From NCBI RefSeq assembly GCF_002362255.1, contig NZ_LPVV01000023.1:124001-188000 (forward strand): 64,000 bases of DNA, read 5' to 3'. This stretch comes from Microbacterium sp. SZ1. GTDB lineage: Bacteria > Actinomycetota > Actinomycetes > Actinomycetales > Microbacteriaceae. The position numbers were made by a program, and so were the translations under genes. This document shows, one piece after another, positions 51,496-58,888 of this stretch. A model generated the notes under the pieces. That model was not told the DNA's origin, ran no database searches, and saw only the letters and a program-made list of their open reading frames with translations. The number at the start of each line of letters is the position of its first letter. Positions within the stretch are counted from its first letter, which is position 1.

Positions 51496-52724
51496 CGGCC
51501 GGGTTCACGGCTCGCGTTCCCACGCTGTGGCACGGCAGAGGCGTCGCACGGACGATGACCGCACGACTGACCGCGCATCGCGCGACGATGATCATCGTCG
51601 ATGCGGGGGTTCGGGTACCGTTCCTTCCCGCTCGCCCGACGGACGTCGCCGAGCTCGACCCCGCTGCAGTGGATGCCGAGACGATCCTCGAGATCGCCGA
51701 GCGCATCGCGCGTCGGCCCCCCGAGGTCATCCTCGCTGTCGGAGGCGGAACCGTCCTCGACGCCGCCAAGCTCGCCGCACTCGCGCTCGCCCCCGGTCGA
51801 TCCCTGCAGTTCGCGCTCGAACGCGCGCAGAGCGAGGCGCTCACCTTCCTGCCGGACGCGCCTCCGCCCGTCGACCTCGTCGCCGTGCCCACCACGCTCG
51901 GCACCTCGTCCGAGACGAACAGCGTCAGCATCCTGACGAACACCCGCGGTCACCGGCTCGTCATCGGACGTGCGCTGAGACCGCGGCACGCTCTTCTGGA
52001 CGAGGAGAACCTCCTGACGCTGACTGCGGCGCAGGTCCGTGAGGGTGCGCTCGAAGCGTTCCTCCGGCTCGCGGGGGCGTCGACCGGCCCGGCACGAAGC
52101 GCCCGCGCGCACGACGATGCGGTGGCACTCGGCAGAGCCATTCTCGAGACCGCGGACGGGCGAGTGGATTCCGGAGAAGGGCGCCTGCGACTCGGCCGTC
52201 TGAGTGCGGCGACGCAGCGCAGCGCGGCGCTGCGCGGACCGGACCCCTACGCCCCTCGCCACTGGTACGTCGCCAACGAGGTCGCCTTCCACCTCGGCGT
52301 GCGCAAGATGAGCGCGACCGCGGCGACCATCGCCCCGGTGTGGCAGCGGATCCTCGACCGGGATCCCCGATGGGGCGACCGTGCGAGCCTCGAGAGATTC
52401 TGGGCCAGCGCATCCCCGCCGCTCCGCCTGCCGCTGGATCCTGCGCGCGGCATCGCCGAGCTCGTGACCCGGTGGGGCATCGACCGGCCGCCGACACCGA
52501 GCAGCCGTGACATCGATCGCGTCGCGGCCGCGATCGAGAACGCCTGGGGAGCTCGACGACCGATGCTGTCCGGCCTCGTCGAATCGGACTTCCGAGATGT
52601 GCTCCGCGCCTCCGCATGGAGCGACCGGAGGGGCGTCCTTCACGGCGTCCCCGCACCGCGGGAAGGGGGTGAACGACATGGACCGCGACATCGACTCGCG
52701 TCTCCGATTCGAGGAGCTCGATGA
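51492..52724 (+). CDS. mpaB: Daptide-type dehydrogenase / oxidative decarboxylase (MpaB-like)
   Basis: 410 residues of the iron-containing alcohol-dehydrogenase fold. The NAD-binding loop GGGTVLDAAK is at 84-93 and VAVPTTLGTSSETNSVSIL follows. In usual family members an Asp and a His bind the metal in GMDALTHAIEA; here the aligned part reads VREGALEAFLR (Glu184, Glu188), and of the later histidines only His267 (VAFHLG) seems kept. The metal site therefore looks altered. MpaB converts the C-terminal Thr to an aminoketone with loss of CO2. The last 47 bp overlap the first precursor gene in another frame. Confidence 0.85.
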   Translation: MTAGFTARVPTLWHGRGVARTMTARLTAHRATMIIVDAGVRVPFLPARPTDVAELDPAAVDAETILEIAERIARRPPEVILAVGGGTVLDAAKLAALALAPGRSLQFALERAQSEALTFLPDAPPPVDLVAVPTTLGTSSETNSVSILTNTRGHRLVIGRALRPRHALLDEENLLTLTAAQVREGALEAFLRLAGASTGPARSARAHDDAVALGRAILETADGRVDSGEGRLRLGRLSAATQRSAALRGPDPYAPRHWYVANEVAFHLGVRKMSATAATIAPVWQRILDRDPRWGDRASLERFWASASPPLRLPLDPARGIAELVTRWGIDRPPTPSSRDIDRVAAAIENAWGARRPMLSGLVESDFRDVLRASAWSDRRGVLHGVPAPREGGERHGPRHRLASPIRGAR

Positions 52725-52812
52725 GATGGAGGCCCCCAGCTGGGAGAGCTTCTACCAGGGCGTGGGCAGCGCGCTGATTCTCATCGGCATCGGCGCAGCC
52801 GCCGCCACCTGA
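52678..52812 (+). CDS. mpaA1: Daptide precursor peptide 1
   Basis: 44 residues. The acidic leader (MDRDIDSRLRFEELDEMEAP) contains the motif FxELxxMxAP shared by all three precursors. The core-side half is hydrophobic and helical with glycine spacing (QGVGSALILIGIGAAAAT) and ends in the essential Thr. ATG 52678 has GGAAGGGGGTG in front and lies inside the end of mpaB; GTG 52669 is a less likely start. The cleavage site probably follows the MEAP region but is not determined. Confidence 0.85.
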   Translation: MDRDIDSRLRFEELDEMEAPSWESFYQGVGSALILIGIGAAAAT

Positions 52813-52855
52813 GCGACACCCGACCCGAAACCGCATCACGAACGAAAGGACGCAG

Positions 52856-52981
52856 ATGAACACTGCGACGCCCACACTCGAGTTCATCGAACTCGAAGCG
52901 ATGGACGCTCCCGACGACGCCCTCGACTGGACTCGAGGCTTCGCCGTGGGCGTGATCATCGGGATCCTCGCGCTCACGTAG
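52856..52981 (+). CDS. mpaA2: Daptide precursor peptide 2
   Basis: 41 residues. Leader motif LEFIELEAMDAP; the core-side half is WTRGFAVGVIIGILALT, amphipathic with an early Arg and terminal Thr. AAAGGACGCAG precedes ATG. It lies 43 bp after precursor 1 and 36 bp before precursor 3. Short and easily missed by size-limited gene callers. Confidence 0.85.
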   Translation: MNTATPTLEFIELEAMDAPDDALDWTRGFAVGVIIGILALT

Positions 52982-53017
52982 AGGGCTCCCTCTCGTCACC
53001 CGCGAAGGAGGTGAGAC

Positions 53018-53137
53018 GTGCACAAGCAATCGCTGGAGTTCGTGGAACTCGAACAGATCGATGCGCCGCTGGAGTGGTGGGAACACGCCGGTTACATCAT
53101 CGCCATCATCGGCGGTGCAGCAGCGATCGCGACCTGA
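53018..53137 (+). CDS. mpaA3: Daptide precursor peptide 3
   Basis: 39 residues from GTG 53018. Leader motif LEFVELEQIDAP; the core-side half EWWEHAGYIIAIIGGAAAIAT has two tryptophans and terminal Thr. Its ribosome site AAGGAGGTGA is a near-perfect anti-16S match, the best in the cluster, so this may be the most strongly translated precursor. Confidence 0.83.
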   Translation: MHKQSLEFVELEQIDAPLEWWEHAGYIIAIIGGAAAIAT

Positions 53138-53228
53138 TCGGTCACGACTCCGAACGGGATGCGGGTGGTCATGATCCGCCCGCATCCCACACCCCAGATG
53201 ACAGACCCACAGGAAAGGCGACGAGTCG

Positions 53229-54050
53229 ATGGAGGATCTCATCACAGACGCCGTCCGCGCACGGTTGTCCCTCGCGCGGGCGGACGCGAGGGAGCTCGAC
53301 CTCTACTCCGGTGCCGGCACCGACTTCTACCAGCGGCTGGTGGGCGCCGACCGCGCGGAGGTCCGGGAGGTGTTGGCTCTCGCGCGCCGCACCGGCGGAC
53401 CGATCCTCGACATCGCGGCGGGCAGCGGCCGCTTGACGATTCCGCTGGTGCGATCCGGATACCGCGTGACGGCCGTCGACCTCTCCCGCGACATGCTCTC
53501 CCACCTGCAGCGCGCGTTGCCCGATCACCCGGCGCTGGACTGCGTCGTCGCCGACATGCGCGACTTCCGACTGGCGCAGCGATATGCGCTCGCCGTGCTC
53601 GGAGCCACCTCCATCACGCTGCTCGACGGCGAAGGGAGGTCGCGTCTGTGCCGGAGCGTTCGCCGGCACCTGACGTCTGACGGCGTCTTCGCCCTCACCG
53701 TCGCCGCCGGCACGTCGGCGACGACGCTCTCCGTACCGCAGGAGCACGAGATCACGGTCCCAGGGCCGGAGGGAGACGAGACCTACCTCTTCGCCCAGCA
53801 GGTCGACGACGACGGGGCGAGCCGCGTGGTCAACTGGCTGCGTCCCGCCGATCTCCGACGCGGCGGCGAGGTCACGGTCCTCACGAGCCGGCTCCGAGTG
53901 CTCGATCGCGAGCAGCTCGTGACGGAGCTCGTGGCCGCCGGGTTCGCCCCGCCTCGCATCTCGCCGGTCCGCACCCAGGACGGACAGGATATCGAGCTTC
54001 TCGAGACGACCACGGTGGCACCTCTCAGAGCGGCGGAGAGTGATGTCTAG
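53229..54050 (+). CDS. mpaM: Daptide-type SAM-dependent N-methyltransferase (MpaM-like)
   Basis: 273 residues, class I Rossmann methyltransferase. Motif I ILDIAAGSGRLTIPL starts at residue 59, followed by VTAVDLSRDMLSHLQRAL (motif II acidic residue), ADMRDFRL and VLGATSITLL. In the daptide pathway it dimethylates the newly made C-terminal primary amine. AGGAAAGGCGACGAGTCG precedes ATG. Its stop overlaps the protease start. Confidence 0.87.
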   Translation: MEDLITDAVRARLSLARADARELDLYSGAGTDFYQRLVGADRAEVREVLALARRTGGPILDIAAGSGRLTIPLVRSGYRVTAVDLSRDMLSHLQRALPDHPALDCVVADMRDFRLAQRYALAVLGATSITLLDGEGRSRLCRSVRRHLTSDGVFALTVAAGTSATTLSVPQEHEITVPGPEGDETYLFAQQVDDDGASRVVNWLRPADLRRGGEVTVLTSRLRVLDREQLVTELVAAGFAPPRISPVRTQDGQDIELLETTTVAPLRAAESDV

Positions 54051-55707
54051 ATCCGTACATCGCACCGCGGCGGGAACGAGCGCGCCCCTCGATGGCGAGG
54101 CCCGCCCCCGGCTCGCCGCCGGCGTCACCTTCGAGCAGACGGACGAGGACCGGTGGATCACCATGCTTCACGGTGTGCCCTCCTCGCGGGTGTCAGGCGC
54201 CGTCGTCGCTCTGCTCTCGTCGATGGACGGCGAGACGATGCTCCGCGACCTGCACCTGCGCTTCGCAGCATCCGACCCGCCTCCCGCATTCCTGGCGCTG
54301 GTCCAGCGATTCCGTGACTGCGGTCTCCTCGACGACGCTCACCGCACGCCGCCGGGTCGCGTGTCGTTCCGACCGCCGTTCACCGTGCAGTTCGCGACCA
54401 TGCACGCGCCCACGATCTTCGCTCGCCTGAGCGGGCGCGCGGGCCCGCCTTCGCTGATGCGGCTCGCGCTGCCGATCGGCATCCTCCTGTGCGCCGGGCT
54501 TCTCGCGGCGGCCCTGCAAGCGCATGACATCCGGCAGGTGCTCACCTCGCCGCTGCCGCTGACCGAGCTCATGGTCCTCGTCGCCGTCCTGGCCTGTCTG
54601 ACCCTGTTCCACGAATGCGCCCACGGCATCACCCTGACGAGGTTCGGCGGCAGCCCCCGACGCGCGGGATTCATGCTCATCTACCTCGCTCCGGCGTTCT
54701 TCGTCGACGTGACGGACGGGTGGCGCCTGGGAGAGCGGCGCCAGCGCGTCGCGGTCGCGCTGGCAGGACCTGCGGTGCACGGTGCCGTCGGTGCGGCCGC
54801 AGCCCTGGCTGCTCTGGCGACACCGCTGGCGGAGGCGGACAGGATGCTGTTGCTCCTCTCCCTCTCCTGCGCGGGCATCGTCGTGGTGAACCTGATCCCG
54901 TTCGTGCGGTTCGACGGCTATCTGGCCCTCATGAGCGCGCTCGACGAGCCGAACCTCCGGGACCGGGCCATGCACGATGCGCGGCACGCCCTGGCGCGGA
55001 TGCTGTTCGGTGGCGCTCGGGCGGACAGGCGGCTCGATCGGTGGTGGGGTGTGCCGTTCGGTATCGCGAGCATCGTCACACCCGTCGTTCTGGTGCTGGT
55101 GGCGGTCGCGCGCATCGCCGATGCGCTCGCCGGAGGGGGGCCGGTGTGGGGCCTGGTCACGGTCGCGCTGGGGACGACCGTGACCAGTGTCGGCATCGTG
55201 ATCGTCGTCCGCGGGTTGGGTCGCGTCCTGCGCGCGGGGGTCTCGCCGCTCCGATTCGGGCTGGTCACCGCAGCTCTGGCGGCGGCCGTGATCGCCGCGG
55301 GAGCCGTGACCCCGGTGTCGCTGTCGGCGACGTACGGCTTCGTCACGGAGCGCGATCGAGTGGTCCTGGTGCAGGCCGGTGAGGCGCCGCGTGCCGAGAT
55401 CGCGGCGGGGGCGGCGGTCGCTCTGACGACGAACGGCATCCTCGCGCACGAGCGGATCGGTGCGGGAACGGCGGCACCGCGTGCGCCGCGGTCGATCGAG
55501 GTGCCGGTCGATGCTCTCTTGCCCGTGCTCGCGGGCGACGCGATGACGGAGGCGGTGATCGTCGCGGATGTCGAGGTCCGCGCCGAGGATCGCGACGCGG
55601 TCGTCTCGGGTCGGGCGCGGGTCGACCTCGGAACACGGAATCTGTGGCAGGCGCTCTGGGCGAAAGGCGTGGAGGCGCCTCTGTCGCCCCTTCTCAGCGA
55701 CAAGTAG
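54043..55707 (+). CDS. mpaP: Daptide intramembrane metalloprotease (M50, MpaP-like)
   Basis: 554 residues. Residues about 25-105 look like a PqqD/RRE winged helix (GVTFEQTDEDRWITMLHG, then VVALLSSMDGETMLRDLHLRF and FLALVQRFRDCGLLDD), which could hold the leader peptide. The membrane part carries zinc motif HECAH (190-194) and the second M50 motif NLIPFVRFDGY with Asp291. About eight membrane segments follow or surround these, then a C-terminal extracellular-type domain (TYGFVTERDRVVLVQAGE). It should remove the leader. ATG 54043 is preferred; GTG 54040 is adjacent. It overlaps mpaM by 8 bp. Confidence 0.88.
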   Translation: MSRSVHRTAAGTSAPLDGEARPRLAAGVTFEQTDEDRWITMLHGVPSSRVSGAVVALLSSMDGETMLRDLHLRFAASDPPPAFLALVQRFRDCGLLDDAHRTPPGRVSFRPPFTVQFATMHAPTIFARLSGRAGPPSLMRLALPIGILLCAGLLAAALQAHDIRQVLTSPLPLTELMVLVAVLACLTLFHECAHGITLTRFGGSPRRAGFMLIYLAPAFFVDVTDGWRLGERRQRVAVALAGPAVHGAVGAAAALAALATPLAEADRMLLLLSLSCAGIVVVNLIPFVRFDGYLALMSALDEPNLRDRAMHDARHALARMLFGGARADRRLDRWWGVPFGIASIVTPVVLVLVAVARIADALAGGGPVWGLVTVALGTTVTSVGIVIVVRGLGRVLRAGVSPLRFGLVTAALAAAVIAAGAVTPVSLSATYGFVTERDRVVLVQAGEAPRAEIAAGAAVALTTNGILAHERIGAGTAAPRAPRSIEVPVDALLPVLAGDAMTEAVIVADVEVRAEDRDAVVSGRARVDLGTRNLWQALWAKGVEAPLSPLLSDK

Positions 55708-55719
55708 GAAAGGATCGAG

Positions 55720-56436
55720 ATGGACAAGCATGCGATCGAGGTCAGAGGACTCACGAAGAGGTTCGGTCATCGCACCGCCGTGGAGGACGTGTCGTTCGTG
55801 GTTCCGCGCGGGGCCGTCGTCGGATTGCTCGGGCCGAACGGAGCGGGGAAGTCGACGACGCTGCGGGCGATCGTCGGGCTGATCGCCGCGACGAGCGGTG
55901 AGACCGTCATCGACGGCGTGCCGTTCGCCGCGCTCGAGAATCCGGCGGCCCACGTGGGCGTGCACATGGACGGATTCGGCTTCGAGGGCGGGATCACGGC
56001 GAGACGCCACCTCGACATCTGCCGGATCGCGACCGGAGCTCCGCCGCGCCGGGTGACGGAGGTGCTGGACGAGGTGGGCCTCGCAGCGGACGCAGGTCGA
56101 CGCGTGAAGACTTTCTCGACCGGTATGGCGCAGCGGCTCGGCCTGGCCGCGGCCCTCATCGGCTCGCCCCACACGCTCATCCTCGACGAGCCGGCGAACG
56201 GCCTGGATCCCGACGGCATCCGCTGGCTGCGCGGTTTCCTTCGGGACTACGCGGCCCGCGGCGGGACCGTGCTGATCTCCAGCCACCAGCTGGCCGAGCT
56301 CGAGCAGGTCGTGGATCAGGTCGTCGTCATCAAGCGCCGCGTCCTGTTCACCGGCCCTCTGCGCGACCTCGTCGTCGACGACGGCGACTCGCTCGAGAAC
56401 CGCTACTTCGATCTCGTCGAGGGAGCATCCGCATGA
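55720..56436 (+). CDS. ABC transporter ATP-binding protein of the daptide cluster
   Basis: 238 residues. Walker A LGPNGAGKSTTLRAIVGL, a CcmA/DrrA-type layout, signature FSTGMAQRLGLAAALIGSP, Walker B TLILDEPANGLDPDG and switch SSHQLAELEQVV are present. Exporters of this class give peptide secretion and self-protection in many RiPP clusters (BcrA/NatA type). It follows mpaP after 12 bp and overlaps the first permease gene by 4 bp. Confidence 0.92.
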   Translation: MDKHAIEVRGLTKRFGHRTAVEDVSFVVPRGAVVGLLGPNGAGKSTTLRAIVGLIAATSGETVIDGVPFAALENPAAHVGVHMDGFGFEGGITARRHLDICRIATGAPPRRVTEVLDEVGLAADAGRRVKTFSTGMAQRLGLAAALIGSPHTLILDEPANGLDPDGIRWLRGFLRDYAARGGTVLISSHQLAELEQVVDQVVVIKRRVLFTGPLRDLVVDDGDSLENRYFDLVEGASA

Positions 56437-57161
56437 AGAACGTCGTCCGGAGCGAGATGCTCCGATCGGTCAGCGGGCTCTCCGTCGCGGCGGTCTACCT
56501 CGTCGCCGTCCTCATGCCCGTCTTCGTGCTGTTCTCGGACGGCGCGCGATTCGATCTCGCAGGACTCGATGCCGGCACCGCCACGACCCGACTCCTCGAA
56601 CCGCTCGCCTGGTGCGCGGTCTCCGCCGCTTTCGTCGGCGCGTACGGGATCACGCGCGAGTGCTACTACGGCTCGCTGGGGCGCACGCTCTCGAGCGTCG
56701 CGCTCTCACGGGCTTTCTGGGGGAAGATCATCGGAGGTGCCGTCGTGGGCGTCGCCATGGTGTCCGGCATCCTCGTCGTCTGGACGCTCGGCGTGAGCAT
56801 CGTCCTCGCCCGCGCCGGCCTCTCGCTCTCGTGGGAACCCGATGCGTGGCGCCTCTACGCCGGGGCGCTTCTGGGCGCCGTGCTCGGCGCACCCATCGGA
56901 GCAGCGGTCGGCTGGATCGTCCGGAACTACTACGCGGCGGCCGCCCTCCTCATCGTCATCCCGCTGGCGCTCGAGTTCACCCTGCTGCGCGTGGCGCCGG
57001 AGGTGGCGCGATTCTCTCCGGGGTTGGCTCTGGCCGCCCTGGGCGTACCCGGCCACCAGGACCGCATGCTCGAGTTCGGCCCCGCGCTGGGAGTCGGTCT
57101 GGCGTGGGTGGCAGCCCTGACCGCCGTAGCGTGGCTGGTTGCCGCGAGGAGGCGTCCGTGA
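56433..57161 (+). CDS. ABC transporter permease 1 of the daptide cluster
   Basis: 242 residues with six hydrophobic segments, an ABC-2-like layout (SVAAVYLVAVLMPVFVLFS, then RECYYGSLGRTLSSVALSRAFWGKI). The RECYYGSLGRTL loop resembles the coupling segment of BcrB-like permeases. It likely forms a heterodimer with the next gene and exports the mature daptides or confers immunity. ATG 56433 and its GTGA end overlap both neighbours. Confidence 0.85.
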   Translation: MKNVVRSEMLRSVSGLSVAAVYLVAVLMPVFVLFSDGARFDLAGLDAGTATTRLLEPLAWCAVSAAFVGAYGITRECYYGSLGRTLSSVALSRAFWGKIIGGAVVGVAMVSGILVVWTLGVSIVLARAGLSLSWEPDAWRLYAGALLGAVLGAPIGAAVGWIVRNYYAAAALLIVIPLALEFTLLRVAPEVARFSPGLALAALGVPGHQDRMLEFGPALGVGLAWVAALTAVAWLVAARRRP

Positions 57162-57892
57162 TCGCGCGCGCGTTCCGGATTCAGGCGCGCAGCCTCCTTC
57201 ACGACATCGTGCTGCTGTGGGTGCTCGCGGCGGCGTTCGCGATGTCGGTGCTGGTCGCCGCCGGCGTACCGCCCGAACTCGCTGACGCGCCGCCGAACAG
57301 CAGGGCCGCGCTCTTCGCACCGTTCGGCGTCGTGGTGGCCGTGTACGGAGCGGTACTCGCCGCGGTGTACGGGTCGTTCCGCTACACGGTCGATCGTCGA
57401 GACGGCGTCCTGGCTCAGCGTCTGATGCTCGAGCGGCGCCCGACCGTTCTGCTCACGAGGGTGCCCGCCGCCGCGGTCGGGGGCGCGTGCATCTCCCTGG
57501 CCGCCGTCACCGGCGCGCACGCTGCGTTCGGCGTGGCCTTCGGCGGCCTCCCGATCGACGGGTCGACCGTCGGCCGCACGCTTCTGCTCGGCGCCGTCGC
57601 CGGCGTCTACGGGCTCGCTGTCGGGCTCGTGGTGCAGACCCATCTCGTCGCGCTCTTCATCGCCCCGATGTCTCTCGCCGCGGGACTCCTCGTCGTCGCG
57701 GTCTGGCCGACGATGGCCGTCCACCTTCCGCTCCTCGCTCTCCTCGAGGCGCTCGGCTTCGATGTCAGCGCTGCGGGCCTCGCGGCGCCCGACCGGCTCG
57801 ATCGCCCCGTCGCCGTCCTCGTCTCCGCGGGCTGGATGCTGATCGGTCTGCTCGGCGGCGGCATCCTCTTCCTGATCCGCGATCTGCCGTGA
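57158..57892 (+). CDS. ABC transporter permease 2 of the daptide cluster
   Basis: 244 residues with about six hydrophobic segments. The loop YGSFRYTVDRRDGVLAQRLMLERRP corresponds to that of permease 1, so the two are distant paralogues. GTG 57158 overlaps the previous stop. It is the last gene of the operon; the next gene has its own promoter 65 bp on. Confidence 0.83.
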   Translation: MIARAFRIQARSLLHDIVLLWVLAAAFAMSVLVAAGVPPELADAPPNSRAALFAPFGVVVAVYGAVLAAVYGSFRYTVDRRDGVLAQRLMLERRPTVLLTRVPAAAVGGACISLAAVTGAHAAFGVAFGGLPIDGSTVGRTLLLGAVAGVYGLAVGLVVQTHLVALFIAPMSLAAGLLVVAVWPTMAVHLPLLALLEALGFDVSAAGLAAPDRLDRPVAVLVSAGWMLIGLLGGGILFLIRDLP

Positions 57893-57956
57893 CCCCCGTC
57901 CGGCGGCGCCGGGTGCACGGCCGGCAGGCGCGAGAAGAGCAGCACGAGACCAGACG

Positions 57957-57962
57957 TAAGAT
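57957..57962 (+). promoter_or_regulatory. -10 box of a leaderless trhO promoter
   Basis: TAAGAT is followed by CGCTGG and GTG 57969; no ribosome-binding site precedes the start. Confidence 0.5.
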
Positions 57963-57968
57963 CGCTGG

Positions 57969-58859
57969 GTGGCAACCCCCAAGATCGTGCTCTTCTACGT
58001 GTTCACCCCGCTCGCCGACCCGGAGGCGATCCGGGTGTGGCAGCGCGATCTGGGCGAGGCTCTGGGCCTGCGCGGTCGGCTGATCATCTCGAAGGACGGC
58101 ATCAACGGCACTCTCGGGGGCGATCTGCCCGTGTTGAAGCGCTGGGCGCGCTCCTTCCGGTCCTACGCCCCGTTCCGCGATGTCGATCTGAAGTGGAGCG
58201 AGGGCTCCGGCGTGGACGCCGAGGGCCGCAGCCTCGATTTCCCGAAGCTCAGCGTCAAGGTGCGCGACGAGATCGTCTCGTTCGGCGCCCCGGACGAGCT
58301 GCGCGTCGACGAGCACGGCGTCGTCGGAGGCGGCACGCGCCTGAGTCCCGAGGCGCTGCACGAGCTGGTCGGCGAGCGCGGCGACGATGTCGTGTTCTTC
58401 GACGGCCGTAACGCGCTCGAGGCGCAGATCGGCCGGTTCCGCGGCGCTGTCGTGCCCGATGTCGACACGACCCGCGACTTCGTGCAGCTGCTCGACGCCG
58501 GCGCCTACGACGACCTCAAGGACAAGCCGATCGTCACCTACTGCACCGGTGGGATCCGCTGCGAGGTGCTGTCGAGCCTGATGGCGTCTCGCGGATTCGG
58601 CGAGGTGTATCAGCTCGAAGGCGGCATCGTCCGCTACGGCGAGAAGTACGGTGACGACGGTCTCTGGGACGGCTCGCTCTACGTCTTCGACAAGCGCGGA
58701 TCGGTCGACTTCTCCGATCATGCGGCCGTCATCGGCGTCTGCGAGGGATGCGGTGCCGCGACCAAGCGCACTGCCAACTGCCCCGACCCCTCCTGCCGCA
58801 CCCAGTTCGTGGTCTGCGAGGCATGCGACGCGGTCCGCTGCGGCGCGCACGCCGCCTGA
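57969..58859 (+). CDS. trhO: tRNA uridine(34) hydroxylase, rhodanese-fold (TrhO/YceA)
   Basis: 296 residues. An acylphosphatase-like N-terminal domain ([20 protein letters not shown]) leads to a rhodanese domain with active loop CTGGIRCE (Cys192, Cys198). The C-terminal cysteine cluster ([31 protein letters not shown]) likely binds zinc. TrhO makes 5-hydroxyuridine at tRNA position 34 using O2 and prephenate-independent chemistry. GTG 57969, leaderless. It converges on the transglutaminase gene with a 29-bp gap. Confidence 0.93.
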   Translation: MATPKIVLFYVFTPLADPEAIRVWQRDLGEALGLRGRLIISKDGINGTLGGDLPVLKRWARSFRSYAPFRDVDLKWSEGSGVDAEGRSLDFPKLSVKVRDEIVSFGAPDELRVDEHGVVGGGTRLSPEALHELVGERGDDVVFFDGRNALEAQIGRFRGAVVPDVDTTRDFVQLLDAGAYDDLKDKPIVTYCTGGIRCEVLSSLMASRGFGEVYQLEGGIVRYGEKYGDDGLWDGSLYVFDKRGSVDFSDHAAVIGVCEGCGAATKRTANCPDPSCRTQFVVCEACDAVRCGAHAA

Positions 58860-58888
58860 CCGTCGACGCGGCGCCGCACGACGAAGGA

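Noticed and set aside
48846..57892. tRNA-Ser duplication as the attachment site of the daptide cluster
   Set aside because: The duplicated end is the tRNA 3' end, which faces away from the cluster, and no integrase or second repeat was seen beyond the cluster.
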